Shown here: piece after piece, positions 1 to 8,902 of the stretch
Position numbering within the stretch: the first letter of the stretch is position 1
How the letters are laid out: each line of letters opens with the position of its first letter
Source of the DNA: CAVWCW01 sp963753615
GTDB taxonomy: Bacteria; Pseudomonadota; Gammaproteobacteria; Chromatiales; Chromatiaceae
Assembly (NCBI GenBank): GCA_963753615.1
Contig: CAVWCW010000029.1
Coordinates: forward strand, 47,195 to 111,194
DNA: 64,000 nt
Reading direction: 5' to 3'
Made by a program: the position numbers and the translations under genes
Notes under the pieces: generated by a model
Database searches by the model: none
The model's input: the letters and a program-made list of their open reading frames with translations, nothing else
Told to the model about the DNA's origin: nothing

Positions 1-364
1 GCGACAACAGTCTGATTTCCTTCGGTTCCAGAGTTGCCTCTTCTGCCCCGCCCGTTTCCGCACTGGTGAACCGACGATCCCATAACCAGGCTTCGGTTCG
101 CCTAACCGCCTGCTCGGGTGTGATTCGGGTCCAGCCAGGACCCGTAGCCGAATACTCCGATTTCAGATCGGAGTCGGTGAACCACACCAAGATGCATTCG
201 GCTGCATCATTCTCGCTCAGCAACTCGGAAAGCGCGGCAAAAAACTCTTCGACATTAGCGCCACGCGCCGCCAGGCCAGCCACATCGGCCAACAGCGAAA
301 GCTGGGGGGAGCCGAACTCGACGTTATCGGCACTCATTCGGACATTTGTTGTCGCAAGCCTCAT
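1..364 (-). CDS. Partial hypothetical protein, possibly GAF-like sensor N-terminus
   Basis: Reading the minus strand from an ATG at 364 gives an uninterrupted frame that runs off the left edge of the window, so only the N-terminal 121 residues are visible. The protein starts MRLATTNVRMSADNVEF and contains a helical stretch (LLADVAGLAARGANVEEFF) followed by an alternating segment AECILVWFTDSD. That resembles the first helix and first strand of a GAF domain, as found at the N-terminus of sensor kinases and cyclic-di-GMP enzymes. A GGTGG sequence lies a few bases before the ATG. A second in-frame ATG at 337 is a weaker start. The GAF suggestion is only a resemblance; the function is unknown because the catalytic part lies outside the window. 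Confidence 0.55.
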   Translation of the reverse strand, partial: MRLATTNVRMSADNVEFGSPQLSLLADVAGLAARGANVEEFFAALSELLSENDAAECILVWFTDSDLKSEYSATGPGWTRITPEQAVRRTEAWLWDRRFTSAETGGAEEATLEPKEIRLLS

Positions 365-1004
365 TTTCCGACCACCTAGTGTACGAACTTGTGTGCGGTG
401 CAGCCAGACCCGAAGGTGAGCCGTCCGCCACCCACCCCGCCGGAAGAGGCAGCATGGCCAGATTGTCTGGGCGCGGAACCCCCGTTGGCAACCGCGATTG
501 GATCAGCTGGGAAACTCCATTTTTAGATCCAATACTATTGTTGCCCGTCGCGCCTTAGTCAAGCGCCCCCGGCTTTCGCGCCCCCGCCTTACCAGCGACC
601 AGCGCAGGAAAAAACAGTTTGAACCAGCTCTGTCATAAGACCGGGAAGACAACTTCCAGTTCGCAGCAGCGACTTAGAATTGCGTTTGGAGGCCGACCAC
701 CAGAAACACAGCGGATTCCATGAAGCTCACCACGCTGCCATGAAAAACAATGCGTTAACAATCTCTACCGGACTTCGTTCAGCATCGGAAGCGGATGCTG
801 AAACGTATCAGTTAGCTGTATCTTCGTTAGTTTCTCGCCAACATTAACGACTGGCGACGAACCCTTTTTCCGCACCAAACTCGCAGGGAGACGGTGCTTC
901 TTCACTGCATGTTAACTTTCGTAAATGCCCGCAACCACCAACCCGGACCCTGCCGAAGCCCCACTCAGCGAGTCTCCGGCCGACCAGCCCGCCGCCGGTC
1001 CACC
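365..1004. other. Intergenic region with no supported gene
   Basis: Between the gene cut by the left edge and the convergent end of the AmmeMemo gene there are about 640 bases without a credible coding frame. Open frames in it have no recognisable domains and overlap each other on both strands. The section around 600-850 is less GC-rich than its surroundings, as expected for non-coding DNA carrying the promoter of the leftmost minus-strand gene. I see no tRNA, no terminator with a T-run and no repeat that recurs elsewhere in the window. Confidence 0.5.
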
Positions 1005-2516
1005 TCACCGCTCTCCAGCCTCCAGCGAGACAGGGCCGGCGAACTCGAAAGTCCGGAAAACGGACAGCTGCGCCCCATGCTGCCAAGCATCCGAAGGAAG
1101 ACCGGCCTTCGTCGCCAAGGCGTCGAGCGTCTGCTCCCGGTCCCAGCCGGCCAGGGTCGGGACCTGGGGCAGGAATACGGCGCGCTTGCCGTCTCGCTGC
1201 AACACGATCCCATCGAGCCCAGGGGTATAATCCTGGGGCGATGCGATGGGCTTCGGCACCGTCAACACGCTGACCTCCAAATCCAACCGCCCCAACTCCT
1301 CGGCGCCCACCGGACGGAAACGCCAGTCGTGGCGGGCGGCATTGACGCCGTTACGGATCACCGCCTCGAATAGAGGAAATTCCGGCTCCACAAATCCCTG
1401 GCAGCCCCTCAGCCGGCCCTGCTCGCGCAGGGTAACGAAGGCGCCCCCGGGCCGGCGCAGGGTTTCGGGCAGGCCGTCCACCAGGGCCTGGAGGCCATCC
1501 AAGGCGCCGTTTCCGGGGTCGGCGCTCTCGCGCACCGCGTAGCCGGCCAGGCGGTGCAGATACTCCAAATGCTCCGGGGCCACACTCTGCTCGTCGGGGT
1601 CGAAGAAGCCAATGCCCAGATAGCTCACCGAGTGCCGGTAGTCGCCGGACTGGGCGCCACTGGTGGCGTAGTCGAGCAGCTTGGTGCGGGTGCCGGTGGG
1701 CAGCATTTCGAGCAGGATCAGGATCGGCTCGGCGCCGCAAGCGGTGATCCCGGTGTCTTGACGGTAAGTACGGAAGGCCTCGGGATCACCGCCGGCGATG
1801 CGCTCATAGGCCCCCAGGTCGAGGGCCCGCAGGTGCTCGGCGGCCTCGGCGTCGGCGGGAAAGGGCTGGTAGCCGAAGCGCCGGCCATAGTGGGTGAAGT
1901 CGCTGGACACCAGCAGCAGGCTGAATTCGTCAAACCAAGGCCGCAGCAACTCGGCAGCGGCCGCGTGGTCACCCGCTTCCATGGTCCCGACCAGGATCGG
2001 TACCAAGCGCCAGCCCGGGGCCAGGCTGCGCTGCAGGAAAGGCAGCTGGATCTCGATTGCGTGCTCCCCCTGGTGGGCTTCGTCCTCGGCCCCCACCAGG
2101 GGCGAGCGGCGCAGCGCCCGCACCGCCTCCCGGTCGAGGGGGACGTCGCCCAGGGGCGTCCGGTAGGCGCCGACCGCGGCGATGGACAAACCCCGGAAGC
2201 CACCCTTGTGGGCCGGCGCCAGCACCAACACCCGCCGGAATTGTCGGCCCTGCAGCAGGCGGTAGCCCACCGCGGCGCTGGGGCCGCTGTATCGGTAGCC
2301 CGCATGGGGGCTGATCAGGGCACGAAGGCGACCGCTCACGGCGGGGGGCTCGGCCTCGGCCAGCAATTGATCGATCGACTCGCTCAAGACCGCCGGCTCG
2401 CCCGGGTACCAGCTGCCGGCGATTCCCGCCGGCTTCACGGGCAATTCGCCGGCCGGGGAGGGACCGAGCCAGGCCGCCAGCAACAGGGCGGGCAGGAGAG
2501 ACAGCCGGGTGGTCAT
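1005..2516 (-). CDS. amrB-amrA: AmmeMemoRadiSam system protein B-A fusion (Memo + AMMECR1), exported
   Basis: A 503-residue two-domain protein. Residues 1-22 look like a signal peptide (LLPALLLAAWLGPSPAG). Residues about 25-305 match the Memo family: SPHAGYRYSG (His71), the APAH segment (His103), HQGEHAIEIQLPF (His152), SSDFTHYG (His209) and TACG (Cys260). His71, His103 and Cys260 align with the metal ligands described for human MEMO1. Residues about 315-495 are an AMMECR1 domain with the signature LRGCQG at 369-374. In many genomes protein A and protein B are separate genes; here they are one polypeptide, probably sent to the periplasm. The ATG overlaps the stop of the radical SAM gene (ATGA), so the two are translationally coupled. 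The biochemical role of this system is not established; MEMO1 is linked to metal and redox handling. Family assignment is firm, function open. Confidence 0.92.
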   Translation of the reverse strand: MTTRLSLLPALLLAAWLGPSPAGELPVKPAGIAGSWYPGEPAVLSESIDQLLAEAEPPAVSGRLRALISPHAGYRYSGPSAAVGYRLLQGRQFRRVLVLAPAHKGGFRGLSIAAVGAYRTPLGDVPLDREAVRALRRSPLVGAEDEAHQGEHAIEIQLPFLQRSLAPGWRLVPILVGTMEAGDHAAAAELLRPWFDEFSLLLVSSDFTHYGRRFGYQPFPADAEAAEHLRALDLGAYERIAGGDPEAFRTYRQDTGITACGAEPILILLEMLPTGTRTKLLDYATSGAQSGDYRHSVSYLGIGFFDPDEQSVAPEHLEYLHRLAGYAVRESADPGNGALDGLQALVDGLPETLRRPGGAFVTLREQGRLRGCQGFVEPEFPLFEAVIRNGVNAARHDWRFRPVGAEELGRLDLEVSVLTVPKPIASPQDYTPGLDGIVLQRDGKRAVFLPQVPTLAGWDREQTLDALATKAGLPSDAWQHGAQLSVFRTFEFAGPVSLEAGER

Positions 2517-3493
2517 TGCCAGACTCCTGGTATCGGGTCATTGCACTGGGGGCAGCGCCCGTCCGGGGTCAAGCGGCGTTCCAATACACGGTAGCCGATG
2601 CGCCGCAGCAGCGGAGTGCCGTCGCGGGGGCAGTAGGTGGTCTCCGCCTCGTGGCCGAACAGGTTGCCGATATAGACGTGCTCCAGGCCGGCGTCGAGGG
2701 CCTCGGCACGCGCCCGCTCCAGGGTCTCGACCGGGGTTGGCGGCAGGTTGCGCATACGGTACATGGGCTGGAAGCGGCTGAAGTGCAGGGGCGTACCAGC
2801 CCCCAACTCGCGCCGGATCCACTCCGCCATGCGCCGCACCAGGGCCATGTCGTCATTCAGACTGGGGATCAGCAGGTTGGTCAGCTCGAGCCAGATGCCG
2901 GCGCTACGCATGGCCACCAGACTGTCGAGCACCGGCTGCAGGCGCGCCCCGCAGACCTCCTGGTAGAAGCGGTCGTCGAACGCCTTGAGGTCGGTGTTGC
3001 TGGCGTCCACCCAGCGGCATAGTTGGCGCAGGGGCTCCGGGTTGATGTAGCCGGCGGTCACCAGCACATTGCTCAGTCCCGTCTCCCGGGCCAGTTCGGC
3101 GCTGTCGCGCACGTATTCATAGAACACCACCGGGTCGGAATAGGTGTAGGCGATGGCTTGGCAGTCGCGCTCCCGGGCGGCCCGCACCAAGTCTTCGGGC
3201 AGGGCCTGGTGGATCTGCTCCATTTCCTCGCCACCGCGTTGGGACAACTGCCAATTCTGGCAGTTGCGACAATGCAGGTTGCAGCCGGCGGTGCCGATGG
3301 AAAGCACCGAGCTGCCGGGACGGAAGTGGTACAGGGGTTTCTTTTCCATCGGGTCTATATGGATCGCCGACGGACGCCCGTAGGTGGTGGCCCGGAGCCG
3401 GCCTTCGATATTGACCCGAATCCGGCAGTCCCCTGCCCCGCCTTCGGGGATCACGCAATAGCGCGGACAGAGTTCGCAGCGGACCTCACGCAT
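2513..3493 (-). CDS. amrS: AmmeMemoRadiSam system radical SAM enzyme
   Basis: A 326-residue radical S-adenosylmethionine enzyme of the AmrS/PflA-like type. The 4Fe-4S cluster motif is GCNLHCRNCQNW (CxxxCxxC) at about residue 72, preceded by a Cys-rich N-terminus (CELCPRYC, GDCRIR) typical of this family. The frame is open upstream to 3607, but that part overlaps the preceding small gene and is not family-like, so I place the start at ATG 3493; a GTG sits nine bases further up. It is followed with a four-base overlap by the Memo/AMMECR1 fusion, giving the complete three-domain AmmeMemoRadiSam set. The substrate is unknown; the name records only the conserved co-occurrence of AMMECR1, Memo and radical SAM proteins. 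Confidence 0.93.
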   Translation of the reverse strand: MREVRCELCPRYCVIPEGGAGDCRIRVNIEGRLRATTYGRPSAIHIDPMEKKPLYHFRPGSSVLSIGTAGCNLHCRNCQNWQLSQRGGEEMEQIHQALPEDLVRAARERDCQAIAYTYSDPVVFYEYVRDSAELARETGLSNVLVTAGYINPEPLRQLCRWVDASNTDLKAFDDRFYQEVCGARLQPVLDSLVAMRSAGIWLELTNLLIPSLNDDMALVRRMAEWIRRELGAGTPLHFSRFQPMYRMRNLPPTPVETLERARAEALDAGLEHVYIGNLFGHEAETTYCPRDGTPLLRRIGYRVLERRLTPDGRCPQCNDPIPGVWQ

Positions 3494-3507
3494 CGTTCGC
3501 ACCCAGC

Positions 3508-3735
3508 TCAGGGACGCTCCAGGGGCCGGTACCACTCGGCCTCGCGGTTGCTCAGTTCCCCGGCGCGCAGGCGAGTCAGTACCGCCTGGGTGTCGATACG
3601 GCGCCAACCTCCTGTCTCCTGCCCCACCTGCTGCAACCCAGCCCCCAGGTGGCCGGCGATGACGAACAGGTTGGCCAGCACCAAGGCCAACAGCTGGAAC
3701 TCGCGCCAGCGCAGGTGTCGCAGCCAGGGTTTCAT
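3508..3735 (-). CDS. Small single-pass membrane protein preceding amrS
   Basis: A 75-residue protein starting at ATG 3735. It has a basic N-terminus (MKPWLRHLRWREF) followed by one hydrophobic segment (LLALVLANLFVIAGHLG) and a soluble C-terminal half. It ends 14 bases before the start of amrS, on the same strand, so it is probably the first gene of the AmmeMemoRadiSam operon. I do not recognise the family. The topology suggests a membrane-anchored protein with a small periplasmic tail (positive-inside rule), which would fit a partner of the exported Memo/AMMECR1 fusion, but this is inference from position. The coding call rests on the clean start, the spacing and the membrane segment. Confidence 0.65.
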   Translation of the reverse strand: MKPWLRHLRWREFQLLALVLANLFVIAGHLGAGLQQVGQETGGWRRIDTQAVLTRLRAGELSNREAEWYRPLERP

Positions 3736-3777
3736 ACTGTCTAGTATAGCGACCGCAGACCGCTGAGCGGCACAGGA

Positions 3778-4122
3778 TCAGCTCGGCAGCAGGATCACGC
3801 GGGTCTCGGCGCTCTCGCGGTCGATCTCCAGCTGCAACTCACAGTATTCGCTGGTGGTATCGATGGGGGTCGGGTCGTCGGCGCAATTGCAGCCGGCGAT
3901 CACCCCCTGGTAGAACACCCCGACCTTGGCGCGGATTGCCCCGGGCGCCTCTGCCACGCCCAGCAGCATCACGCCGAGATTGCCGTCCTGGGCGTAGCTG
4001 CCGCTGGCCAGGCCCTGCTGCAGCGGCAGATCGTCGGCGCCCAAGCCGGCCAGCTCCTGTTTGAGTTGGTCCGCAAAGGCTGGTGTGCCCCAGGCGGCGA
4101 GTGTCAAGGGGAGTCGAATCAT
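3778..4122 (-). CDS. Conserved hypothetical protein
   Basis: A 114-residue protein beginning MIRLPLTLAAWGTPAFADQ. The beginning resembles a cytosolic protein family seen in gammaproteobacteria more than a signal peptide. A CNC motif (GCNCADDPTPIDTTSEYC) in the C-terminal half could bind a metal or simply be structural. It lies on the same strand as the amr operon, upstream of it by about 40 bases, and may share its transcript. No enzymatic motif is visible and I do not assign a function. Confidence 0.7.
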   Translation of the reverse strand: MIRLPLTLAAWGTPAFADQLKQELAGLGADDLPLQQGLASGSYAQDGNLGVMLLGVAEAPGAIRAKVGVFYQGVIAGCNCADDPTPIDTTSEYCELQLEIDRESAETRVILLPS

Positions 4123-4182
4123 CTCAAAGCTCGTGCGGGGAACCCAGGTCTATCTTCGAGTCCCTGAACCGCCGGGTCAAAC

Positions 4183-4713
4183 CTATTCCCGCCAGTATTC
4201 TGGACGGTCCAGGGCACGGGCGCAGATCACCGAGCCCTGACAGGCCCCGATCACCCCCGGGCGCAGTTCCTGCACCATCCAGGCATCCGCATGCTCCGGG
4301 GGGATCGGATAGGGGGCGGTAAAACCGAGCACCCCCGCCGGCCGGAAACCGTGGCGGGTGTAGTATTCGGGGTGGCCGAGCACGAATACCAGATCGACCC
4401 CGGCGGCCAGGCCACTTAGTCCGGCCGCGATTAACCGACCGCCTATGCCTTGACGCTGGGCCGACGGCGCCACCGCCAGCGGGGCCAGCAGGGCGGCGGA
4501 CCAGGGAACCCGGGGCTCCAAGCCAGCCCGAGAAAACAGGATGTGACCCAAGGCGCGCTCGCCGCGCAGCGCAATTAGCGATAGCACCGGTTGGGCGCTC
4601 GGGTCGGCGAGCAGCGCCCGCACCAAATCGGCCTCCGCATCGGTGCCGAAGGCAGCGCGCTCAACCGCCAATACCCGTTCCAGATCTTCATCCCTTGCCG
4701 ACCTGATGTGCAC
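4183..4713 (-). CDS. GNAT family N-acetyltransferase
   Basis: A 176-residue acetyl-CoA-dependent N-acetyltransferase. The N-terminus VHIRSARDEDLERVLAVE is a typical first strand and helix of the GNAT fold, and the acetyl-CoA binding motif A is clear: LAPLAVAPSAQRQGIGGRLI (R/Q-x-x-G-x-G/A). Later strands contain VFVLGHPEYYTRHGF, a pattern of the YhbS-like subgroup. The frame is open up to 4803, but the extra residues are not GNAT-like. A GTG at 4713 preceded by a strong purine-rich GGGGGAGGTGGAGG is the better start. The acetylated substrate cannot be told from the sequence. The gene is divergent from the DUF211 gene at 4839. Confidence 0.85.
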   Translation of the reverse strand: MHIRSARDEDLERVLAVERAAFGTDAEADLVRALLADPSAQPVLSLIALRGERALGHILFSRAGLEPRVPWSAALLAPLAVAPSAQRQGIGGRLIAAGLSGLAAGVDLVFVLGHPEYYTRHGFRPAGVLGFTAPYPIPPEHADAWMVQELRPGVIGACQGSVICARALDRPEYWRE

Positions 4714-4838
4714 CCTCCACCTCCCCCGAACCTCTTGGGTCACGACATCGGCGCTTTGGGCACAGCTGCCCGCGCCGTGACCGGCAGTATACAACTGCGC
4801 CATAATGGGTACGAACCGAAACCCACCGGAACGCCCCC

Positions 4839-5126
4839 ATGCCGAAGGTCAAGCGTCTGCTCCTCGATATCCTCAAACCCCACCACCCGAATCCCCTCGA
4901 ATTCGGCCGGATACTGGCGGAACAAGGGGCCTATCGGATCCAGCTCCGGGTGTTGGAAATGGACGAAAATACCGAGAGTATGGAACTGGTGATCGAGGGC
5001 GAGAACATCGACTTCGAACGGATCCAGTCCAGCATCGCCGAACTCGGTGGCTCCCTGCACAGCATCGACGAGGTAGAGGTGCTGGGGGAGGCGGTCGCTG
5101 GTGGGGAAGTGAAGGGAGATGGGTAA
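4839..5126 (+). CDS. DUF211 domain-containing protein
   Basis: A 95-residue protein that matches DUF211 over almost its whole length: LLLDILKPHHPNPLEF at the start, ELVIEGENIDFERI in the middle and LGGSLHSIDEV near the end. The family is best known from archaea and has a ferredoxin-like fold; its biochemical function is not established. It is followed by a VIT/CCC1-like membrane protein and a P-type ATPase on the same strand, which suggests a role in metal or cation handling. That link is inference from context. The last ten residues (GEAVAGGEVKGDG) are extra to the family core. Confidence 0.88.
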   Translation: MPKVKRLLLDILKPHHPNPLEFGRILAEQGAYRIQLRVLEMDENTESMELVIEGENIDFERIQSSIAELGGSLHSIDEVEVLGEAVAGGEVKGDG

Positions 5127-5217
5127 GCTGTGAGCAGCGGATGAACCGGGGAAACAGCCCGGCGCTTGGTAGAACCGCTGTGCTCGTTCCACCCTACGAC
5201 TGAAAGCACAACGCCGC

Positions 5218-5799
5218 ATGCCCCTATTGCAAAAATTCCATTTCCTGCTGCACGTTTCCCGCTCCCACGGCATTGCCCGCCGCTACTTCGTGGTAAACGG
5301 CTTCGACGGCGCCCTGACCATGCTCGGCCTGACCACCGGCTTCTATTTGAGCAACGACGTAGCCCTGGACATCGTCATCGCCGCTTGCTTGGGAGCCGTC
5401 ATCGCCCTCGGCATGAGCGGCCTGAGCAGCGCCTACCTGAGCGAGTCGGCGGAGCGGCGCAAGTGGCTGAGCGAGTTGCAAGGCGCCATGCTCAGCGATC
5501 TCTCCGACAGCGCCCACAGCGATGCGGCCCGGGTGGTGCCGGTGTTCGTGGCTCTGATCAACGGGCTCGCTCCGGTGCTGATCTCGCTCCTTATCCTGCT
5601 GCCCCTGTGGCTGGCTCGGGCCGGAATGCCGCTACCGTTGGAACCTCTCCTGATCGCGATCTTAACCGCCCTTTTCTGCATCTTCGGGCTAGGTCTGTTC
5701 CTGGGTCGGGTGGGCGGCACCTCGCCCCTGGGCAGCGGCTTAAAGGCGGTGCTGATCGCCCTGGTCACGATCGTACTGGTGCGGCTGGTGGGGGGCTGA
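5218..5799 (+). CDS. VIT1/CCC1-type (TIGR00267-like) membrane protein
   Basis: A 193-residue integral membrane protein. It carries the N-terminal FVVNGFDGALTMLGLTTGF segment typical of VIT/CCC1 iron and manganese transporters (there usually G-x-x-D-G-x-x-S/T). At least four further hydrophobic segments follow, for example DIVIAACLGAVIALGMSGL, VPVFVALINGLAPVLISLL and LLIAILTALFCIFGLGLFL. A glycine/serine turn (GMSGLSSAYLSESAERRK) marks the conserved cytoplasmic loop. In some archaea this subfamily is found next to DUF211 genes, as here. The stop is separated by one base from the GTG start of the P-type ATPase, so the genes are coupled. Transport of Fe2+ or Mn2+ is likely from the family but unproven for this branch. 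Confidence 0.85.
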   Translation: MPLLQKFHFLLHVSRSHGIARRYFVVNGFDGALTMLGLTTGFYLSNDVALDIVIAACLGAVIALGMSGLSSAYLSESAERRKWLSELQGAMLSDLSDSAHSDAARVVPVFVALINGLAPVLISLLILLPLWLARAGMPLPLEPLLIAILTALFCIFGLGLFLGRVGGTSPLGSGLKAVLIALVTIVLVRLVGG

Positions 5800-5800
5800 G

Positions 5801-8447
5801 GTGGACGCAGGGACGCCCTGGCACCGGCTGAAAACCGACGCCGCCGTGGCCCGGCTCGACAGCGATGCCGAAACCGGCCTGCGCCCCGAACGGGCCCGGA
5901 CCCGGCTGGAGGAACAGGGGCCGAACCAGATTGTCGAGGGCCGGCGGCGCTCGCCGCTGGCAATGCTGCTGGGCCAATTCAAGGACTTCATGATTCTGGT
6001 GCTGCTGGCCGCAGCCCTGATCTCCGGGCTGATCGGCGAGCCGGTGGACAGTATCGCCATCCTGGTGATCGTCATCCTCAACGCGGCGATCGGCACGCTG
6101 CAGGAACTCCGCGCCGAGCGCGCAGTGGCGGCGCTCAAGCGCCTGGCCGCACCCCAGGCCCGAGTACGCCGGGGCGGCCAAGTGCTGAGCCTGCCCGCCG
6201 CCGAACTGGTACCCGGCGACTTGGTGTTGCTGCAGGCCGGCGACCTGGTGCCGGCGGACCTGCGCCTGCTGGAATGCGCCGAGCTGGAGTGCGACGAGTC
6301 GACGCTTACCGGCGAAGCCCAGCCGGTAACCAAGCAGGCCGAGGCCCTGGACCAACCGGAACTAGCCCTGGGCGACCGCACCAATCTCGCCTTCAAGGGC
6401 ACGTTAGCGACCCGGGGTCGTGGCCTGGGACTGGTGGTGGCCACCGGCATGGAGACCGAACTCGGGCGCATCGCCGGCCTGCTGCGCGGCGAGGCCCGGG
6501 TGCGCACCCCGCTGCAGCAGCGGTTGACCCGCTTCGGCCGCTACCTGGCGCTGGCGGTGCTGGGGATCTGCGCCCTGGTGTTCCTGGCCGGGCTGCTGCA
6601 GGGCCAGCCGCTGCTGCTGATGTTCCTGACCGCGGTGAGCCTGGCGGTGGCGGCGATACCCGAGGCCCTGCCGGCGGTGGTCACCATCTCCCTGGCCCTG
6701 GGGGCGCGCAAACTGGTGCGCCACCAGGCGTTGGTGCGCAACCTGCCGGCGGTGGAGACCCTGGGTTCGGTCACCTATATCTGCTCCGACAAGACCGGCA
6801 CCCTGACCCAGAACCGTATGACCCTGGAGCGCCTACTGGCCGCCGATGAGGCGCGAGAGACGCTGGCCGCGGGCCTGGGCGCCGCCCCCTGGGACCAGCT
6901 CGGCCGGGCCCTGGCCCTGAGCAACGACGTGGCGTTTCACGACGGCCGGCCCGCCGGCGAGCCTACCGAGCTGGCCCTGTACCAGGCGGCCGCCGCGGCC
7001 GGCCTGGACAAGGCCGCGCTGGAAACCGACCTGCCCCGCCTGGCCGAAATCCCGTTCGACAGCAAACGCAAGCTGATGACCACTCTGCACCGGGACGACG
7101 ACGGCGTGTTGGCCCTGGTCAAGGGCGCCCCCGAGGTGCTGCTGCCGCGTTGCAGCGACCGGCTCGGGCCCAGCGGCGCCGAACCCCTGGCCAGCGACGC
7201 CCTGCTGCACCAAGCCCAGGCCCTCGCCCGCCAGGGCTACCGCGTGCTGGCCCTGGCCGAGCGCCGGCTCCCCGCCCTGCCCGAGCCCCCGGCGAAGGCG
7301 GAACGAGCGGCTTACCCTGCTCGGCCTGGCGGCCCTGATCGACCCGCCGCGGCCGGAAGCGGCGCAGGCGGTGGCCGACTGCCGCAGCGCCGGCATCACG
7401 CCGGTGATGATCACCGGCGACCATCCGGGCACGGCGCACGCCATCGCTACCCGTCTCGGCATCGCGGAAGACAGGGACAGGGTGATGACCGGCCACCAGC
7501 TGGCCAAGCTCGACGATGCCGAGCTCGACCGCCGGGTGGAGGCGATACGCGTCTACGCCCGGGTCAGCCCGGAGCAGAAGATCCGTATCGTCAAGGCGCT
7601 GCAGGCCCGCGGCGAGTTCGTGGCCATGACCGGCGACGGCGTCAACGACGCCCCGGCGCTCAAGCGCGCCGGAATCGGCGTGGCCATGGGCCTAAAGGGC
7701 ACCGACGTGGCGCGCGAGGCCGCCGACATGGTGCTGCTGGACGACAACTTCGCCACCATCGTGCGGGCGGTGCGCGAGGGCCGGCGGGTGTTCGACAACA
7801 TCCGCAAGTTCATCAAGGACACCATGAGCTCCAACTCGGGGGAGATCTGGACCCTGTTCCTGGCCCCCTTCCTGGGCCTGCCGATCCCGCTGCTGCCGAT
7901 CCACATCCTGTGGATCAACCTGGTCACCGACGGCCTGCCGGGGCTCGCCTTCACCGCCGAGCCGGCGGAGCCCGGGGTCATGCGCCGCCCGCCGCGCCCG
8001 CCGGACGAGAGCATCTTCGCCCATGGCATGTGGCAGCACATCGTCTGGGTCGGGCTGTTCGTCGGCGGGGTCTCCATCGCCTCCCAGGCCTGGGCCATCG
8101 GGCGCGGGGTGGAGTACTGGCAGACCGTGGTGTTCACCGTGCTGACGGTGTCCCAGCTGTTCCACTCGCTGGCCGTGCGTAGCGAGCGCGAATCGCTGTT
8201 CCGCATCGGCCTGCTCAGCAACAAGCCCATGCTCGGCGCCGTCTTGCTGACGCTCGCCCTGCAACTGGCGGTGATCTATGTCCCGGCCCTGAACCCGATC
8301 TTCAAGACCCAGCCCCTGCCGCTGTTCGACCTGCTGGTGTGCCTGGGGCTGTCGTCGCTGACCCTTTGGGTGGTGGAATTGGAGAAATGGCTGATCCGGC
8401 GCGGGCTGCTATACCGGGGAGCGAACGCAGCCCCGGGCGGCGCGTAG
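5801..8447 (+). pseudogene. Cation-transporting P-type ATPase (P2-like) with one frameshift
   Basis: About 880 residues of a P2-type (SERCA/PMCA-like) ATPase. Seen in order: the N-terminal cation ATPase domain (HRLKTDAAVARL), the actuator TGEA loop (DESTLTGEAQPV), the membrane motif PEALPAVVT, the phosphorylation site DKTGTLTQNRMT, the nucleotide-binding KGAPEVLL and the hinge TGDGVNDAPALKRAG, then six C-terminal membrane segments. The frame breaks near 7304: reading GCG GAA, skipping one base, then GAG CGG restores the conserved AEERLTLLGLAALIDPPRPE. One surplus base therefore splits the gene, with the second part continuing to 8447. All catalytic motifs are intact, so a base-calling error is as likely as true decay. 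The transported ion (Ca2+ or another divalent cation) is not determinable. The gene starts with GTG one base after the VIT-like gene. Confidence 0.85.
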
Positions 8448-8477
8448 GAGGCGCGCCCCCGCGCCGAGCCGTCGTCG

Positions 8478-8777
8478 GTGCGGACTCAGTCGCCACCTCG
8501 CACCGAGGAACGGCTGCTGGACGATATCCGCAGCTTCTTCCGTCGCTTGGTGCCGGCGGACGCCGGCTACAAGCACAACGACATCCACCTGCGCGACTGC
8601 CCGCCGGACGAACCGGAAAACGCCCATTCCCACCTCATCGCCATGCTTCTGGGGGCCAGCGAGAACCTCCGGGTGGTGGACGGCAGGCTCGGCCTGGGCC
8701 AGTGGCAATCGCTGATGCTGGTGGAACTGGACGGCCCGCGCCGACGCCGGGTCAACCTGCAGATTGTGGGCGACTGA
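8478..8777 (+). CDS. N-terminally truncated YjbQ/UPF0047 family protein
   Basis: A 99-residue frame that matches the C-terminal two thirds of the YjbQ family: ERLLDDIRSFFRRLVP, YKHNDIHL, NAHSHLIAMLLG, VDGRLGLGQWQSLML and VELDGPRRRRV. Full-length members are about 135-140 residues and begin with a segment containing the HTSASL motif. That segment is absent, and the sequence directly upstream is the intact end of the ATPase gene, so the missing part is not simply in another frame. The only start is a GTG at 8478, and the first eight residues are not family-like. It looks like a remnant left by a deletion, although a shortened functional protein cannot be excluded. YjbQ proteins have been linked to secondary thiamine phosphate synthase activity. 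Confidence 0.7.
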   Translation: MRTQSPPRTEERLLDDIRSFFRRLVPADAGYKHNDIHLRDCPPDEPENAHSHLIAMLLGASENLRVVDGRLGLGQWQSLMLVELDGPRRRRVNLQIVGD

Positions 8778-8902
8778 GCGTCCATCTCCTGGTCTTCTGC
8801 GCGCATAACTGGTATTTTCTCGCGATTAACCTAAGGCCCGCCCTGAGCATCGGATGCCGGCGCGGTTGCGCCGCCAACCGGCCCGTTTCCTGGAGAACGC
8901 CC

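Noticed and set aside
1554..2594. A 346-codon plus-strand frame over the Memo/AMMECR1 gene
   Set aside because: Shadow of the conserved minus-strand gene.
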